Positions 10,295 to 21,250 of a stretch of DNA of 64,000 nt are shown piece by piece. The position numbers were made by a program, and so were the translations under genes. Each line of letters begins with the position of its first letter. The stretch's first letter is position 1. Source of the stretch: Lindgomyces ingoldianus (taxonomy: Eukaryota; Ascomycota; Dothideomycetes; Pleosporales; Lindgomycetaceae); assembly GCF_010093535.1 (NCBI RefSeq), contig NW_022985182.1, positions 1,003,785-1,067,784 on the forward strand. Reading direction: 5' to 3'. The notes beneath the pieces were generated by a model. The model saw nothing but the letters and a program-made list of their open reading frames with translations. It was not told where the DNA came from and ran no database searches.

Positions 10295-12244
10295 TCATGC
10301 ATCAGTAGCCCTCTCCCTGTGCTCTACAATCTGTTTTTCAATTTCTGGCGTCACCCCCTGGTGGGTAGCCACGTGCTCCAGTTTCCCTTCTCTTGCCGTC
10401 ACCACTAGCTCATGGGTGTTCTGGTCAATGTGCAAGTCGCTCGAGAACACCACAACATCTTCGGTGTCGCCAAAGATCTTGGCCATTTCTTCAAGCGGTA
10501 TGCCTTTGGTTTCTGGCAAGAGGAAGAACATGAGAGTGGTCCCAAAGAAGGTAATGATGATGAAGATCTATACGAGTGTGAGTACCTGTCTTAAGCCGTT
10601 GAAGTGGGCATGACTGACCAAGTAGAACTTCCAGCCGATGTTTGCAAAGGCAGTTGTCGTTGCTTGCAAATACACAAGGTCGGTAAGTGCAACGGTGGCC
10701 ATCGAGAGGCAAACACCTTTCGCGCGAATGTGATTCGGAAATAGCTCCGAGTAGAAGACCACCCCCGCGACATCAACACCCATGCTGTATACCCTACTAT
10801 AACGTTAGCCAAACCCCACAGCTCGGAGCTTCGAGGAGACCGACGCTAAGAAGAGATAAAACATCGCTAGACACCCGTGTTAGACTTTTCCACACTTCGA
10901 GGCTTCCATGGTTGACTTGCCTACGCCAGCCGCCAGACCAGCCTTGTTGGTTGCCTCTTCTGCAAAACTCGCAACTAATGCAGCCTCGAGGATCAAGCAA
11001 ACGCAACAGCCGCCTACACCGAACAGCATCAGGGGCTTTCGGCCAACCTTGTCCATGAACATGGCGCCGACTGCATTGAAAACGATTCCTACAGTTATCC
11101 ACCCACACTACAGATTTTCGTCAGCTTGAGGGACAACGCGACAGAAGGCTCATACCTGGAATTCTAACTGCTGTTTACTACAAAAGTCAGTGAATGCTCT
11201 TTATCTGTTGACATGCTAACTTACGTTCCATAGCCGAGGGTCGCATAAAGGGATGGGCCATAATTGTTGATAACAAGGACCCCTGTGCTCTGTCCGATGA
11301 AAGCGAAGCCCATTGCCAATGCAGTGCGCCTTCGGTAGCCTTTTTTTGTAAACATTGCCCACCAGCCGGGTTCTAGGGTACGATCGAGCTCTGTTTGCTT
11401 CATCATTTGATAAAACTCTCCGCGCGCGAACTCTTGGTCGGGTCACCCTTGATCTTGTGGATCCTGTACACGATATCTCTAGCCTTCTCAACTTCTCCCT
11501 TCATTAGTAGGAACCTCGGAGACTCTGGGACGACGCATACAACTGCAATCATCATGAAAGGCCAAAGTAGAGCAAGACCCAACGGGCCACGCCACTTTGC
11601 TGTTTCATTGTCAGCAAAGTAAAAGGCCATACCCATGTAGGATGCGAGCGCGTATCCTAAGGCGATGTTGACGCCGTTCATGCCGACGAAAAATCCGCGT
11701 AACCCTGGAGGAGCCAATTCTGCCGCATATGTTGGGGCTTGCTACATCAACGTTTGGCCTTGCATGGGCATTTATAACACTCACTGACTGCCAAGAACCC
11801 CCAACTCCCCCACCCAGCGATGAAACGAGCACCGATAAACATGGCTACATTCTGTGACCCGCAGAGCAAGGCTCCACCGAATAAGGAAAATAGAGAGCAG
11901 TATAGTACCCCCGCTTTACGACCGAAATGGTCCATGATATAACTGGCGGTCAAGATACCAATCACTGCACCAGCCTGCCTCATATCAGTTAACTGTAGCC
12001 CAACGTACAACTACAAAGGCTATACCTGAAATACTCCGTTCATGGCTCCAATCAACGCCTCGGCATTTCCAGTTTCTTTCCCAGTCAGCGGATCTATAAG
12101 ACCCATATAGATGAGGAAAGGAGGTTCGCCTAGTGTCGTTCCAATAATACTTGCTGGGTATCCGAAGGCAATCTGCCCAAGACTGACAAGGAAGCAGACA
12201 AAAAAATTGTAGCCATTGAACTGGCTTTTCTTGGACGGGGCCAT
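10295..12244 (-). pseudogene. MFS sugar (hexose/quinate-type) transporter with a single frameshift
   Basis: Twelve-helix sugar porter of the Major Facilitator Superfamily at the plasma membrane. Exons: 12244-12026, 11974-11785, 11737-11225, 11177-11156, 11107-10921, 10866-10845, 10793-10619, 10567-10295. Signatures seen: AELAPPGLRGFFVGMNGVN, VPESPRFLLMKGE, DKVGRKPLM, SELFPNHIRAKG, LPETKGIPLEEMAKIFGD. Exon 3 is one base short: near 11435 the frame changes between IKGDPT and EFARGEFYQMMKQTE. Adding one base would restore the family sequence and a 533-residue total. Everything else is intact, so this is a very young null allele or an assembly error. Two exons are only 22 nt, and intron 5 (10920-10867) uses a GC donor (G|GCAAGT). 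A GCGGGG (SYGGRG, CreA-like) site lies upstream near 12433. Confidence 0.85.
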
Positions 12245-13933
12245 AGGTGCAAAATTCGAGGGTGAAAAGAACTGATAAGTGTCGGTGGGACTAGCTCATA
12301 TATGTATATCTCTCAATCCCTTATTGTAGAATCGAGAAAGGGTGAATACATAGGTACCGGACTCTCGAGCTATATTCGTCGATTCAACACTACGAACTGC
12401 ACTCCACAACACGATTCATTTAGCGCCTCCTCCCCCGCAAATCCTCCCACATTCTAAGTGTGGCCGACCACGATTGCAGGGATTATATTGTGGGCTCCGC
12501 AAAAAAACCGGCGATGATTTAGTTCGCCCTATTATTCGCACACTCTGACAGAATCTGGGCTACGCGGGAAGTCAATGCTGATGGAAGCGGATACCAAAGT
12601 GCAGATTTAGTTGACTAAGTTGTAGGAGTGTGATCTATCCATTTTCTGTGTGAGGTTTTATATCCCTTCCTTTCACAGAATTTGAACGTCGAACATGACG
12701 TATTTCTCCAAAGCTTTCCTGCATAGCGTGTCTTTGACCTATCAGGAAGAGCGCGGTAATCTCTTATTCAGTCAAGGGTGCCAAAATGCGGGTTTGTAGA
12801 AGTTTCTCTTGCCAGTTGCTGGGTGAGGAGACAAGGAGCAGTCGGATCGCTTACTCCGAACAGATGACTCCTATGAACTGACTCTCAATACTCAGTCGGC
12901 GGCGGCGAGACATCAACAACCCCTTGCCTGAAACTCGGTAATTACTGCGGGGTTGAAACGCCAGCGCTAAAAGACGACCATGGTTGATGCATTGTTGCCA
13001 TATATTGCCGAAATGAGCCGTAGGGTTTAGCATCCGCTCCGCCTTTGCTGATTCTAGACCTTGGATATCGCTTCACTTGCCCATCCAAAAGTAAGTCGAA
13101 TATTCCTTGGAACTGGCGAGGTAAAAGCTTGACTTTTCCAGCGCACCGGTCCTGGGCCCGAAGCGCAAGTCTACCATGGAGGTGGTGCTGGTGAGTCCAC
13201 GTAAAGTAACGCGGTTCTTGATACACCTTTGAATCAGCAATTCATTTGCATTATTGACCTTCAGCCTATACTCTTGCCTGGTTTCTATGTTCATTATGAC
13301 TACCTGGAACGACCGACCTGGAATGAACATTCAGTCAAGTGATTTCCAACTGTTTCCCCTACGGTGGCTCTCCGACTCGTTTTAGTCGATATTCGAAATG
13401 CGGTTGAACTCAGTTACGCCCCTTGGGCCTTTTGAATATCAGGAACTGCTTCCTCAATAATGTTCTAGACGTGGAATTGCATCGGTTAGGGACTACGAAA
13501 AGCCGGTTCAGTAGGTACATCCACCTTGTGCTAATGTAAAAATACCACCCCTTGCGTGGCATAATTCATTTTACAACAACGAATATGTTTCCGCCTCCTA
13601 TGCGGATGCGAACCTAGTGAAGAGCGTTTTAAGGTAGCATTTGGTTCTCCTTACTCGTGGCTTTGTTTACTACGTGAAAGCTGTGCTCTCATAGTGAATA
13701 ACTCATTTCATTACACGTCCTTTCTCCTACACTTCATATCTGGCCACATGTTTGTCTTAAGACTAGCACTAAGTTTGTCGAAAGCCAGCCTCTCGCAACA
13801 CTGCAAGCACTCACTTTTGCTTATCTCCTATTCGAAATGTTTTTGATTGGATCTGAATATCAATTTTACTCTAGCCTCACAATTTCGTTTTTAATTTTTT
13901 TTAATTTCATACGTAGTATTCTCTATTTAACTC
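12245..13933. other. 1.7-kb intergenic region
   Basis: Upstream of the sugar transporter and downstream of nitronate monooxygenase (both minus strand). No motif-bearing open frame. The region is unremarkable apart from A/T-rich runs at 13860-13930 just beyond the nitronate monooxygenase stop, likely its 3' UTR. Confidence 0.4.
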
Positions 13934-14989
13934 TCAGAGTTTTGCAATCCTTTTTAAAGTCTCAGTAGCCACTCTCCTCACTTCCTCCACAATCTCCTTG
14001 GCACCTTCAACCTTCTCTACCAGCCCCACCCCAGTTCCCGCCCAGATAGCTGCCCTCCCCTTCCCCTCAGTCGCATATCCCAAATCTTCACTCTTTGTAG
14101 ATTCTTTATGTAGTCTCCTAATTTCCTCGATGCCCACCCCATTCAAATGGTCTGTGTAACTCTGGACAAGGAGACTTCGTCCGTCATAAGGCGCTGGCCA
14201 TTTATTCGGCCCGTTGAGATTATCGAACAACTTGGAGCGAGTAGTGGTTTGGCCTCCATCTTGCGCTTCTAGAATAGCTGCCCTATACTTGGGATGTACG
14301 TCCGTTTCTTTCGCTGCGAGAAACCGGGTCCCCATTACCACACCCTCAGCACCGAGCGCAAGGGCTGCTGCCACACCTCGACCATCAACAATCCCTCCAC
14401 TCGCGGTGAGCGCGATATCTGTGAGCCCTTGTCTTGCAAGAGCATCAGCAGCTTCTGGCAATAACGAAATGATGCCCGCTCCCTTTTCAAATCCATGCCC
14501 TCCTGCATCCGCGCCTTGAAGGCACAAGACATCTGGTTTTGCAGCTTTGGCGATGTAAAGCGCAGACTCCACACTCCCACACTGAATCCATATCCTAGTC
14601 TCGGGACTTACTTCCCTCATACCATTCGCCCAATCCGCGTAATCATCCAGCTCCTTCGCAGCAAACAGCCAGACCACACTTGGCTTAAACTCTTGAACCA
14701 CGGGCAATGCATCCTGGAGTTTGAGCACAAACGGAAGGAAACTAATACCTACAGGGAGAGTTTTGTACTTTGCACTGGTAGCTGAGAACTCAGGGCTGGA
14801 GTTGAAGGCTTCGGACGCGGTTTGTAACTGGAATCGTAGATCTTGCATGTCGAAGAGCCCACCTATTAGACCCAAGCCGCCAGAAAGAGATACAGTAGAG
14901 GCGAGGTTTCCGCCCGCGACTCCGGCCATAGGGGCGTTGATTATGATGGGTGCCGTTGTCCATGGAAGTTGGTCTTTGAGAGATGCCAT
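13934..14989 (-). CDS. nitronate monooxygenase (2-nitropropane dioxygenase family)
   Basis: FMN-dependent nitronate monooxygenase, which oxidises alkyl nitronates such as propionate 3-nitronate to aldehyde and nitrite. Single exon, 351 residues, a usual length for the class. The TIM-barrel N-terminus INAPMAGVAGGNLASTVS and GGLGLIGG bind flavin. LCLQGADAGGHGFEKG carries the conserved His region. ASGGIVDGRGVAAALALGA and VVMGTRFLAAKE form the FMN-phosphate site. A Gln in WIQCGSVESA precedes the barrel strand. The ATG at 14989 directly precedes conserved sequence. No targeting signal is seen, so it is likely cytosolic. Confidence 0.92.
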   Translation of the reverse strand: MASLKDQLPWTTAPIIINAPMAGVAGGNLASTVSLSGGLGLIGGLFDMQDLRFQLQTASEAFNSSPEFSATSAKYKTLPVGISFLPFVLKLQDALPVVQEFKPSVVWLFAAKELDDYADWANGMREVSPETRIWIQCGSVESALYIAKAAKPDVLCLQGADAGGHGFEKGAGIISLLPEAADALARQGLTDIALTASGGIVDGRGVAAALALGAEGVVMGTRFLAAKETDVHPKYRAAILEAQDGGQTTTRSKLFDNLNGPNKWPAPYDGRSLLVQSYTDHLNGVGIEEIRRLHKESTKSEDLGYATEGKGRAAIWAGTGVGLVEKVEGAKEIVEEVRRVATETLKRIAKL

Positions 14990-15674
14990 GTTGAATGTTG
15001 ACGAAGAGCGGTGGAGTGGAGACTTTGGGTAACGTGGTGCAAGCGCATGGAACTTGGGAAGCTGAAGTTGTTATAGACTCTTCTATCGTAAGTGGAGCTA
15101 CAATAGGGCAAGCCCGTGAGTGAGATCCGGGGCTTAGTAAGCGTGATGATGACGAGAGCAGAAATTAACATCTCCGAGGACATGCCTCGTAGGCGTCTAT
15201 GCGATTGCAGATGGGTTGGGAATTTGAAGGTTGTGGGGACGAATCTGGTTGCGTCTAAAGCCATTTGATGCAGGGACGTCTCTGCACTGGTCGGAGCACG
15301 TCCTCAGATATGCTAGCTTGAAAGAGCTATGTTCAAAAGACAAGGTTAAAACTTCGTTGCAGGGTTATCGAAAATATGAAGAAGAGGAAGTCCCTTGTTG
15401 TCCTTGATGCATCAGCTCTGCAACTTAGCTCCGCGCTCACTCGTGTGTCCAGAAGGAGTGTGGGAGTATAGGAATCCAACAAGCTTTGTTGATCTCTCGG
15501 TGTGTGAGAAAGTGCATGTAGGGACTCGAACATTCACGCCCTTTGAACATCCCCTACAACGAGCCTCTAACACGCAAGATTCTTTTCTCCTCTTCCATCC
15601 TTCCCCTCCTATAACTGGCTTCAAAATAAAATTTTCCCTGCTTTCCCATTACCTTCCCTTCACACCCTCCCGTA
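14990..15674. other. intergenic region between divergent genes
   Basis: 685 bp between nitronate monooxygenase (-) and the cupin gene (+). C/T-rich before the cupin start (15590-15674). No other gene supported; a T-loop-like GTTCGAGTCCC on the minus strand near 15525 does not fold as a tRNA. Confidence 0.4.
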
Positions 15675-16132
15675 ATGCCCGTTTCCCCTCTCCGCCCTAA
15701 AGTCTCCGTCCCTTCAGTCCTACAAAAAATCACTAAGCCCTTCTACCCTAAAATGATCGCCCTCCTCAACAACTCTATCGAATTCCGCATCGCCAAGATA
15801 CGCGGCGAATTCATCTAGCACTCCCATCCTACCACCGACGAACTGTTCTACATTCTTGACGGTGTGCCTTTGACGATCAAGATCCGGAAAGAGCGAGACA
15901 ATGAGGGGAGTGAGGAAAAAGTTGTTTTGGAGAAGGAAGATTTATTTGTAGTGCAGATGGGCGTGCAGCATTGTCCGATGAGTAAGGAAGAGACATGTGT
16001 ACTTATGGTGGAGAGGATGGGAGAGTTGAATACGGGGGATCAGGGGGTTGGGTGAGTGGGGGAAATAGATGCTAATATGGTGTGTGTAGGGAACGGACTG
16101 CAGCTATTGAGGATGCGAGGATGGAAGGTTGA
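15675..16132 (+). pseudogene. small cupin-domain protein with one in-frame TAG
   Basis: Single-domain cupin (metal-binding beta barrel, function unassigned). Exons 15675-16051 and 16090-16132 give 140 codons. Cupin motif 1 is HSHPTTDELFYILDG (two His and Glu metal ligands); motif 2 is in EDLFVVQMGVQHCPMSKEE with the third His. TAG at 15816-15818 interrupts the frame immediately before HSHP, where relatives carry Trp (GEFIWHSHP). A single G-to-A change in TGG explains it. Exon 2 ends in GGERTAAIEDARMEG, a plausible family tail. Both splice sites and the rest of the frame are intact, so inactivation is recent, or the base is wrong, or the stop is read through. Confidence 0.78.
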
Positions 16133-16998
16133 AGTCGATGGGATTGCAGGAGGAACAGTGAGTGTTGGTGTGCTTGAAAGAAACCCTCGATGTGATCGTA
16201 CAGAGCATTGTCCAAAGCAAGCACCGCTGTTGGCGAGAAGTATTACGCTCGTCATATATGATTAAACATTAGCTCAATAGGATGCAATCCTGCGCCATCA
16301 ACAGAATACTTCACCCTCGAAGTCTCAAATTACCTGTTGAGTGTAAAATTAGATTGTCAGAGGAGAAGGGGTGGTTGGCGTTGAGACTCTCGGGAAGTGA
16401 ATTGTTGGGGGTAAGTAAGCGATACGCCTTTCCATTTTAGCGATAGCGTGAATTTGGAGGAAAGGCAACGGAAAGCGGTAGGAGGCTTAGCTAGACCCCT
16501 AGACCCCTTAAAAATCGCGGAAAATGAACTTTTTTTTTAAACAGCCACGAACCTGCGCCCCATCCTACGCCCCCATTGCCAAATCTGACTCTATTAAACG
16601 TGGTGGCGGAATGGCGACGCTGCCGCACGACGAAAATTCAGATTCCTGGCAACTCTTGGCTCTTATCTATCAGAACCATGGATCTGTACACAGTGGATCA
16701 CGAAATCATCATGTCTGGACAAGTAAAGGGACTCATGAGATGGACTGACTCTAGAAGGGGTTTCGTTGGGTTTGATGTCAAATCGAGCTCATCTTGTTCG
16801 TTGCTTAGTTTGCTTTGCAGGAACCGTGGCTGAGGGCTTGAATCCTAGTCGGTTCTCGTATAGCATTGTCATCCCATAGCCTTGTCGCTTGTGTATCTGT
16901 GCTCTCCTGTTTTCCGTAATCTCCATCCTCCAGATGTCCTCTTCGCACTTTCAACATGCCCTGAACTGTGTTGTCCTTTTCCAAGTCGTTGCGTCATC
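16133..16998. other. intergenic region
   Basis: About 865 bp between the cupin remnant and the PGAP4-like gene. A poly-T run lies near 16531. Open frames at 16524-16833 (+) overlap one another and have no domain, so none is called. Confidence 0.4.
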
Positions 16999-18302
16999 AT
17001 GTTTACGCGATTTTTCTATGGTTTTCTGATATTCTTCTCCTTGGTCGCGTTGTACAGCCTCCACTCAGTCTCATCGCGCGATCCAACGTCAGTCTTTTTT
17101 AACCCACGTGTTGGCTATGCGCCCGCATACTCCACGATCAGAAAGCAGGAAGCCGAAACCTTCATTCATGCAACAACGAATACCACCGAACGCCCGCACA
17201 CTCAATCGTCAAATACCCCGAAGAAGCTCTGTGTTGGCATACCCTCTATAGCAAGGAGAGGAGCGCGGTATCTGCGCGTGGCAGTCGGGTCTTTGCTCGA
17301 TGGCTTGACGCCTACAGAGCGCGATGACATATACTTCATAGTCTTCATACCCCACTCCGACCCGACCGTTCACCCCGCGTACAATGAGCATTGGCTCGCC
17401 GACCTCACGGATGAAATCCTCGTTTACAACGATCTGCTGCCTGTTCAGGCTGAGCGCATAAAAGATTGGGAGAAGGAAGGGGGTTTATACAAGGAGAAGG
17501 GCATATTTGACTATTCATATCTGCTCAAGGCGTGCTACAGGCAAGAGACACCCTATATCGCCATGTTCGAGGATGACATTGTTGCGATGGACGGGTGGTA
17601 TCATAGAACGGTTGCCGCAATAGAGGAGGCAGAAACGCGGTCAGCGTTGAAGAAAGCTTCTCCGAGCTGTATGTGAAAGTAAGAAGCCATCATTCATACA
17701 TACTTACACTTGTAGTTCTCTACCTCCGCTTGTTCTTCACCGAAGAGTTTCTAGGCTGGAACTCCGAGTTCTGGTTCACGTATCTTTTTTGCTCCATCGT
17801 TGTCTTTTCTCTATCCACCGGCCCTCTTGTCTATCTTCGCTCGAAATCCCCGAACCTGAAACGCCATCTTTCCGACCGTATTTTGTTAATTTTCTGCGGT
17901 CTCATTGTTGCTCTTATTGGCCTCTTTTTCGCTCTCGGCCGCGTAACAGTCCTCCCTCTCTCAGCTGGCGTCAACGAAATGCCTAAGTACGGCTGCTGCT
18001 CACAGGGCTTCGTGTTCCCCCGCGAAAAAGCTATGAATCTCGGGAAGTTTTTCGAGGAACGCAAAGCCGGTTTCGTGGACGTGTTGACGGAAGATTATGC
18101 GGACAGGAATAAAGAGTTAAGATGGGCCATTATGCCTAGTGTGATCCAGCACGTCGGCCGGAAGAGCTCGAAAGTGGATGACTATGGACCGATGAGTAAA
18201 TTTGGAATGACCGTGGCAGAGAAGATATGGAACTTTGGATTTGAGAGATATAATGCAGACGAACTAAGAAGAGAGCACTGGCGGGCCACGCATTCGGGAT
18301 GA
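16999..18302 (+). CDS. PGAP4/TMEM246-like membrane glycosyltransferase
   Basis: Fungal relative of PGAP4, the Golgi enzyme that adds a GalNAc side chain to GPI anchors; in fungi the acceptor is not established. Exons 16999-17668 and 17716-18302 give 418 residues. An N-terminal anchor (FFYGFLIFFSLVALYSL) is followed by KLCVGIPSIARRGARYLRVAVGSLL and PYIAMFEDDIVAMDGW, whose EDD is the expected metal/sugar-nucleotide motif. Two further membrane helices (WFTYLFCSIVVFSLSTGPLV, then ILLIFCGLIVALIGLFFAL) interrupt the catalytic domain, the arrangement known for PGAP4. The end (YGCCSQGFVFPREKA, LRWAIMPSVIQHVGRKSSK) completes it. The intron (47 bp) has a GTATGT donor and restores FLYLRLFFTEEFLGW. ATG 16999 begins at the anchor. 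Confidence 0.85.
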
Positions 18303-19993
18303 AGGCATCAGACACTACATCTTCTAGATTCTGTCTCGCTGGTCTCGCACCCCAACATCGGCTACGAAATGATATCCAAAGACCCGCTGGCTTAGCCGAG
18401 GTTATATGGGGAATCTCACCAGGTAGCGCTGTAACTACTAGTTACAGGATGCGTGCGAATCACGTCTCGTAGAACCCAACATGGACCGTGGCAAGGCTTG
18501 CAACGTATCTTTGGTGTAGAGCAGAGGAGGCTGTGGGGATCTCGAAGTGGATGTAATTTGAAAAAGGTTAATTTGAAGGGGGCCATGTAGTTCGCGGGAA
18601 ATCAATTCACAAGATGAGCTGGATTCGAGGTAGAGCATTTCCAGGAACAGGTGTTCAAAATATCGCGAAGACTTGTTTCAGAGGATGGGCTGAAAGAATG
18701 TTTATATGTTACTTGGAATACGTGTGTCCCACTTCGCAAACCTCGCTTAGACCTTTTTCTTCTTATTACCTTTGTAATGTAAAATATCATTTAAAATGAC
18801 GATATAGAGAAGATACCACTGAAAGTCCACACTAAGGAGTGAATGCTACTCAGGTAGCGAGGTAAAAGCACCAACTTCTTACCCTTAGTCTATCTAGCGG
18901 CACACTCCATAAACTGACTGTTCGTATTGCTCAGGGCATTCTTAACTAGCAAAAAAATCTTCAGATCCTCGTTGTGTCACCCTTCAAGCATATCGCGACC
19001 ATAAGACACATTTGTCTTCCTGCTCCTACGCACGAAAGATATTCCACAAGCAACCCAACGACAAGACAAGTTTTATAAATCTTGGGTACCTCTAGGCCCA
19101 ACCGACCACTGCGATACTTATCTGCTTATGAATTGCTACAAGGTGTTAGGATATGTGTTCAGATGGAAAATCCAAGAGGACAGGTGTGGCCGTATACTCT
19201 AAAACAGGATTTCTATTTCTGCCCAGGAGCACTACTGGAGATTTGCACACAAGTGATGGGGGAGACAGAAGAAGACAAAGAAAGAACGACAACATTACGC
19301 ACAAGGACGGAGCGGCCGTAAGGTCTATGGCCATCATCAAAGATCTTTGCCCTTTGAAAACCCCTATGTTTGCTCCCAAGCTCTTTGGTCTGACTCCTAA
19401 CACTCTCCGATCCGATTGCCTGCTCTTCATCTGTCTGGGTTAGACCTTCGTCTCAAGAGACACTCCATTCACAATGAGGTTTGCATGGCAGGTCTCAGAA
19501 GTGTCCGACTACATAACAGCACCTGTAAGCAACAATTCCTAGGCAAAATCTGGCGCTGGAGCCATATGCACGAATATGCTCTGCATTATATAAATCATAG
19601 AGATCCCAGGCCTTCAGCCCAAAAATACATGACTTTTCTTATAACTCATGCTCCTTGCAAGGCTACAGACACAATGATCAGGTTCTTAGCATCCTTCAAG
19701 GGACTCGAACACTGCGTTCAACCAGCATTCCAAATCAACGAAGAAGAAAGTAAAGACAATGGATCAACCCAAGATCAACCGCAATCCCTTCAGAGATTTT
19801 ACCTAAACCAGCAGACTAAAGATTGGCTGAAATCACAGCAGGATACTCTGAGAACTGTGTCCCTATCGGAGAAGCACCACCTCAAGACCCAAAAGAACTG
19901 GCATTCAATTACTATCTCCCAACAGGCCTATCCACCGCATTCCCAGTATTAGACACAGCGGTACAAACCCATACCTTTATGGAGGAGGCTTAG
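18303..19993. other. 1.7-kb region without a confident gene
   Basis: Contains a stop-free plus-strand stretch of about 540 bp (19416-19952, first codon TTG, not ATG). It is rich in Gln, Ser, Lys and His with no domain I recognise, and could be a transposon or decayed-gene fragment. The rest shows no coding signal. It ends at the hAT-like element. Confidence 0.25.
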
Positions 19994-20650
19994 CAGTGTG
20001 TCCAACCGTTAGTTACGGAGCCTTTTGGAGGCTGTATAGTACAGTTACGGAAGAGGAGGCTGTTACTAACTAACTGTACGGAGGAGATGACGTCAGTGTA
20101 CGGTTAGGATACAGTAACTGAAGTATATTGAAGTATTATGAAGTAATTGCGCTGAAGCTAAAGACTATACCCAATTAGGAAGTTGTGATACCCCTTATGA
20201 GATCTACTGTTGTTGATCTTACTGTTTTAATGTACTCTGTAAGCTTAGTCAGCTTACTAGTAACAGCGTTGTTACGTAACTAATTCTTCTGCAGTTGAAG
20301 AGCCTCTATTGTCGACCGCGTTGTTGATTGGGATAGGAATTGGGACATTATAATGGGCAAAAGAATAACGTAGATGGCATAGTTGCTGAATTTGTTAGAA
20401 GATTGCTAACAAAACAGGCAATAACGGCATTCTCCGCATTAATCTCCGAACACGAGCCCCCTGGCCCTCAGCAACCTGCCTTCAACCGCCCAAAACCACC
20501 AAAAATCCTATATAACTACCGTAAACGGTTAGTACAGCAGCCTCATGTATAGTACAGTATACTGAGTAGATGCCCTGTACGTACGTACGTGACCAAAATC
20601 AGTGTACTGCAGTACTGTACTATTAGGTGTACTAACGGTTGGACACACTG
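19994..20650. mobile_element. hAT-like MITE, 657 bp
   Basis: Non-autonomous DNA element. Left end at 19994 reads CAGTGTGTCCAACCGTTAGT; the right end at 20650 is its exact inverse over 20 bases. Flanking octamers AGGCTTAG (19986-19993) and AGGCTGAG (20651-20658) match at 7 of 8 positions, as expected for an aged hAT 8-bp target duplication; the CAGTG terminus also suits hAT. The interior has no transposase. It holds GTAC-rich palindromes (acgtacgtacgt near 20580) and subterminal repeats of the type ACGGAGG/GGAGGCTG near the left end. It lies between genes and disrupts nothing visible. Confidence 0.75.
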
Positions 20651-21250
20651 AGGCTGAGGTTGTAGTTGTTGATATTGCGGTATATTTATATTCTCATTTC
20701 CTCCGAGGGTTCACTATCAAGTATTAGGTGCAATTGAAGATGTTCTCAGGCCTTAGATACCTTAATCTCACCGCTCCAGAAAACTCGGCAGCACTGAAGT
20801 TCTCGAATATACCACCCCACGTGTTGCTGAGAATACTAGCGAACAACAACAGATCGTCATGCATCTCAACGTCTCACGACAGAAAATGCAGAAATTGACT
20901 AACGCGCAGGGCTGCCACCTTCAGATGGCTGAGGATTATCAGACCGCAAAATGCATTAGGACAGAGGAACTTAGGAGAGACATGTCGTGGTTTGGGGGTG
21001 TTGGCTCTTGCAACTTACAGCGGTTACTCGCCATTAATTCATAGTGTGATACTGAATCAGAATAATGAATGTGCCATAGTACCCTTGCCAGATTCAAGCC
21101 TCTAGCTATCGAGCTGTCGCTTTAGCTTTTATTTTACTGATACATTCCAACTTCCTAGTTCTTGCACTGCTACTTAACCAGAATAGCATCTGTCCCTCAA
21201 GCCCCTTACTAGTTCCAAGCTCTCAGTCATTCGGATGACTTTATGATCCC
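20651..21250. other. intergenic region
   Basis: 600 bp between the hAT-like element and the 3' end of the SIMPL-domain gene. No gene seen. Confidence 0.4.

Noticed and set aside
15510..15545. Possible minus-strand tRNA (GTTCGAGTCCC)
   Set aside because: The T stem does not pair and no acceptor or D arm fits.
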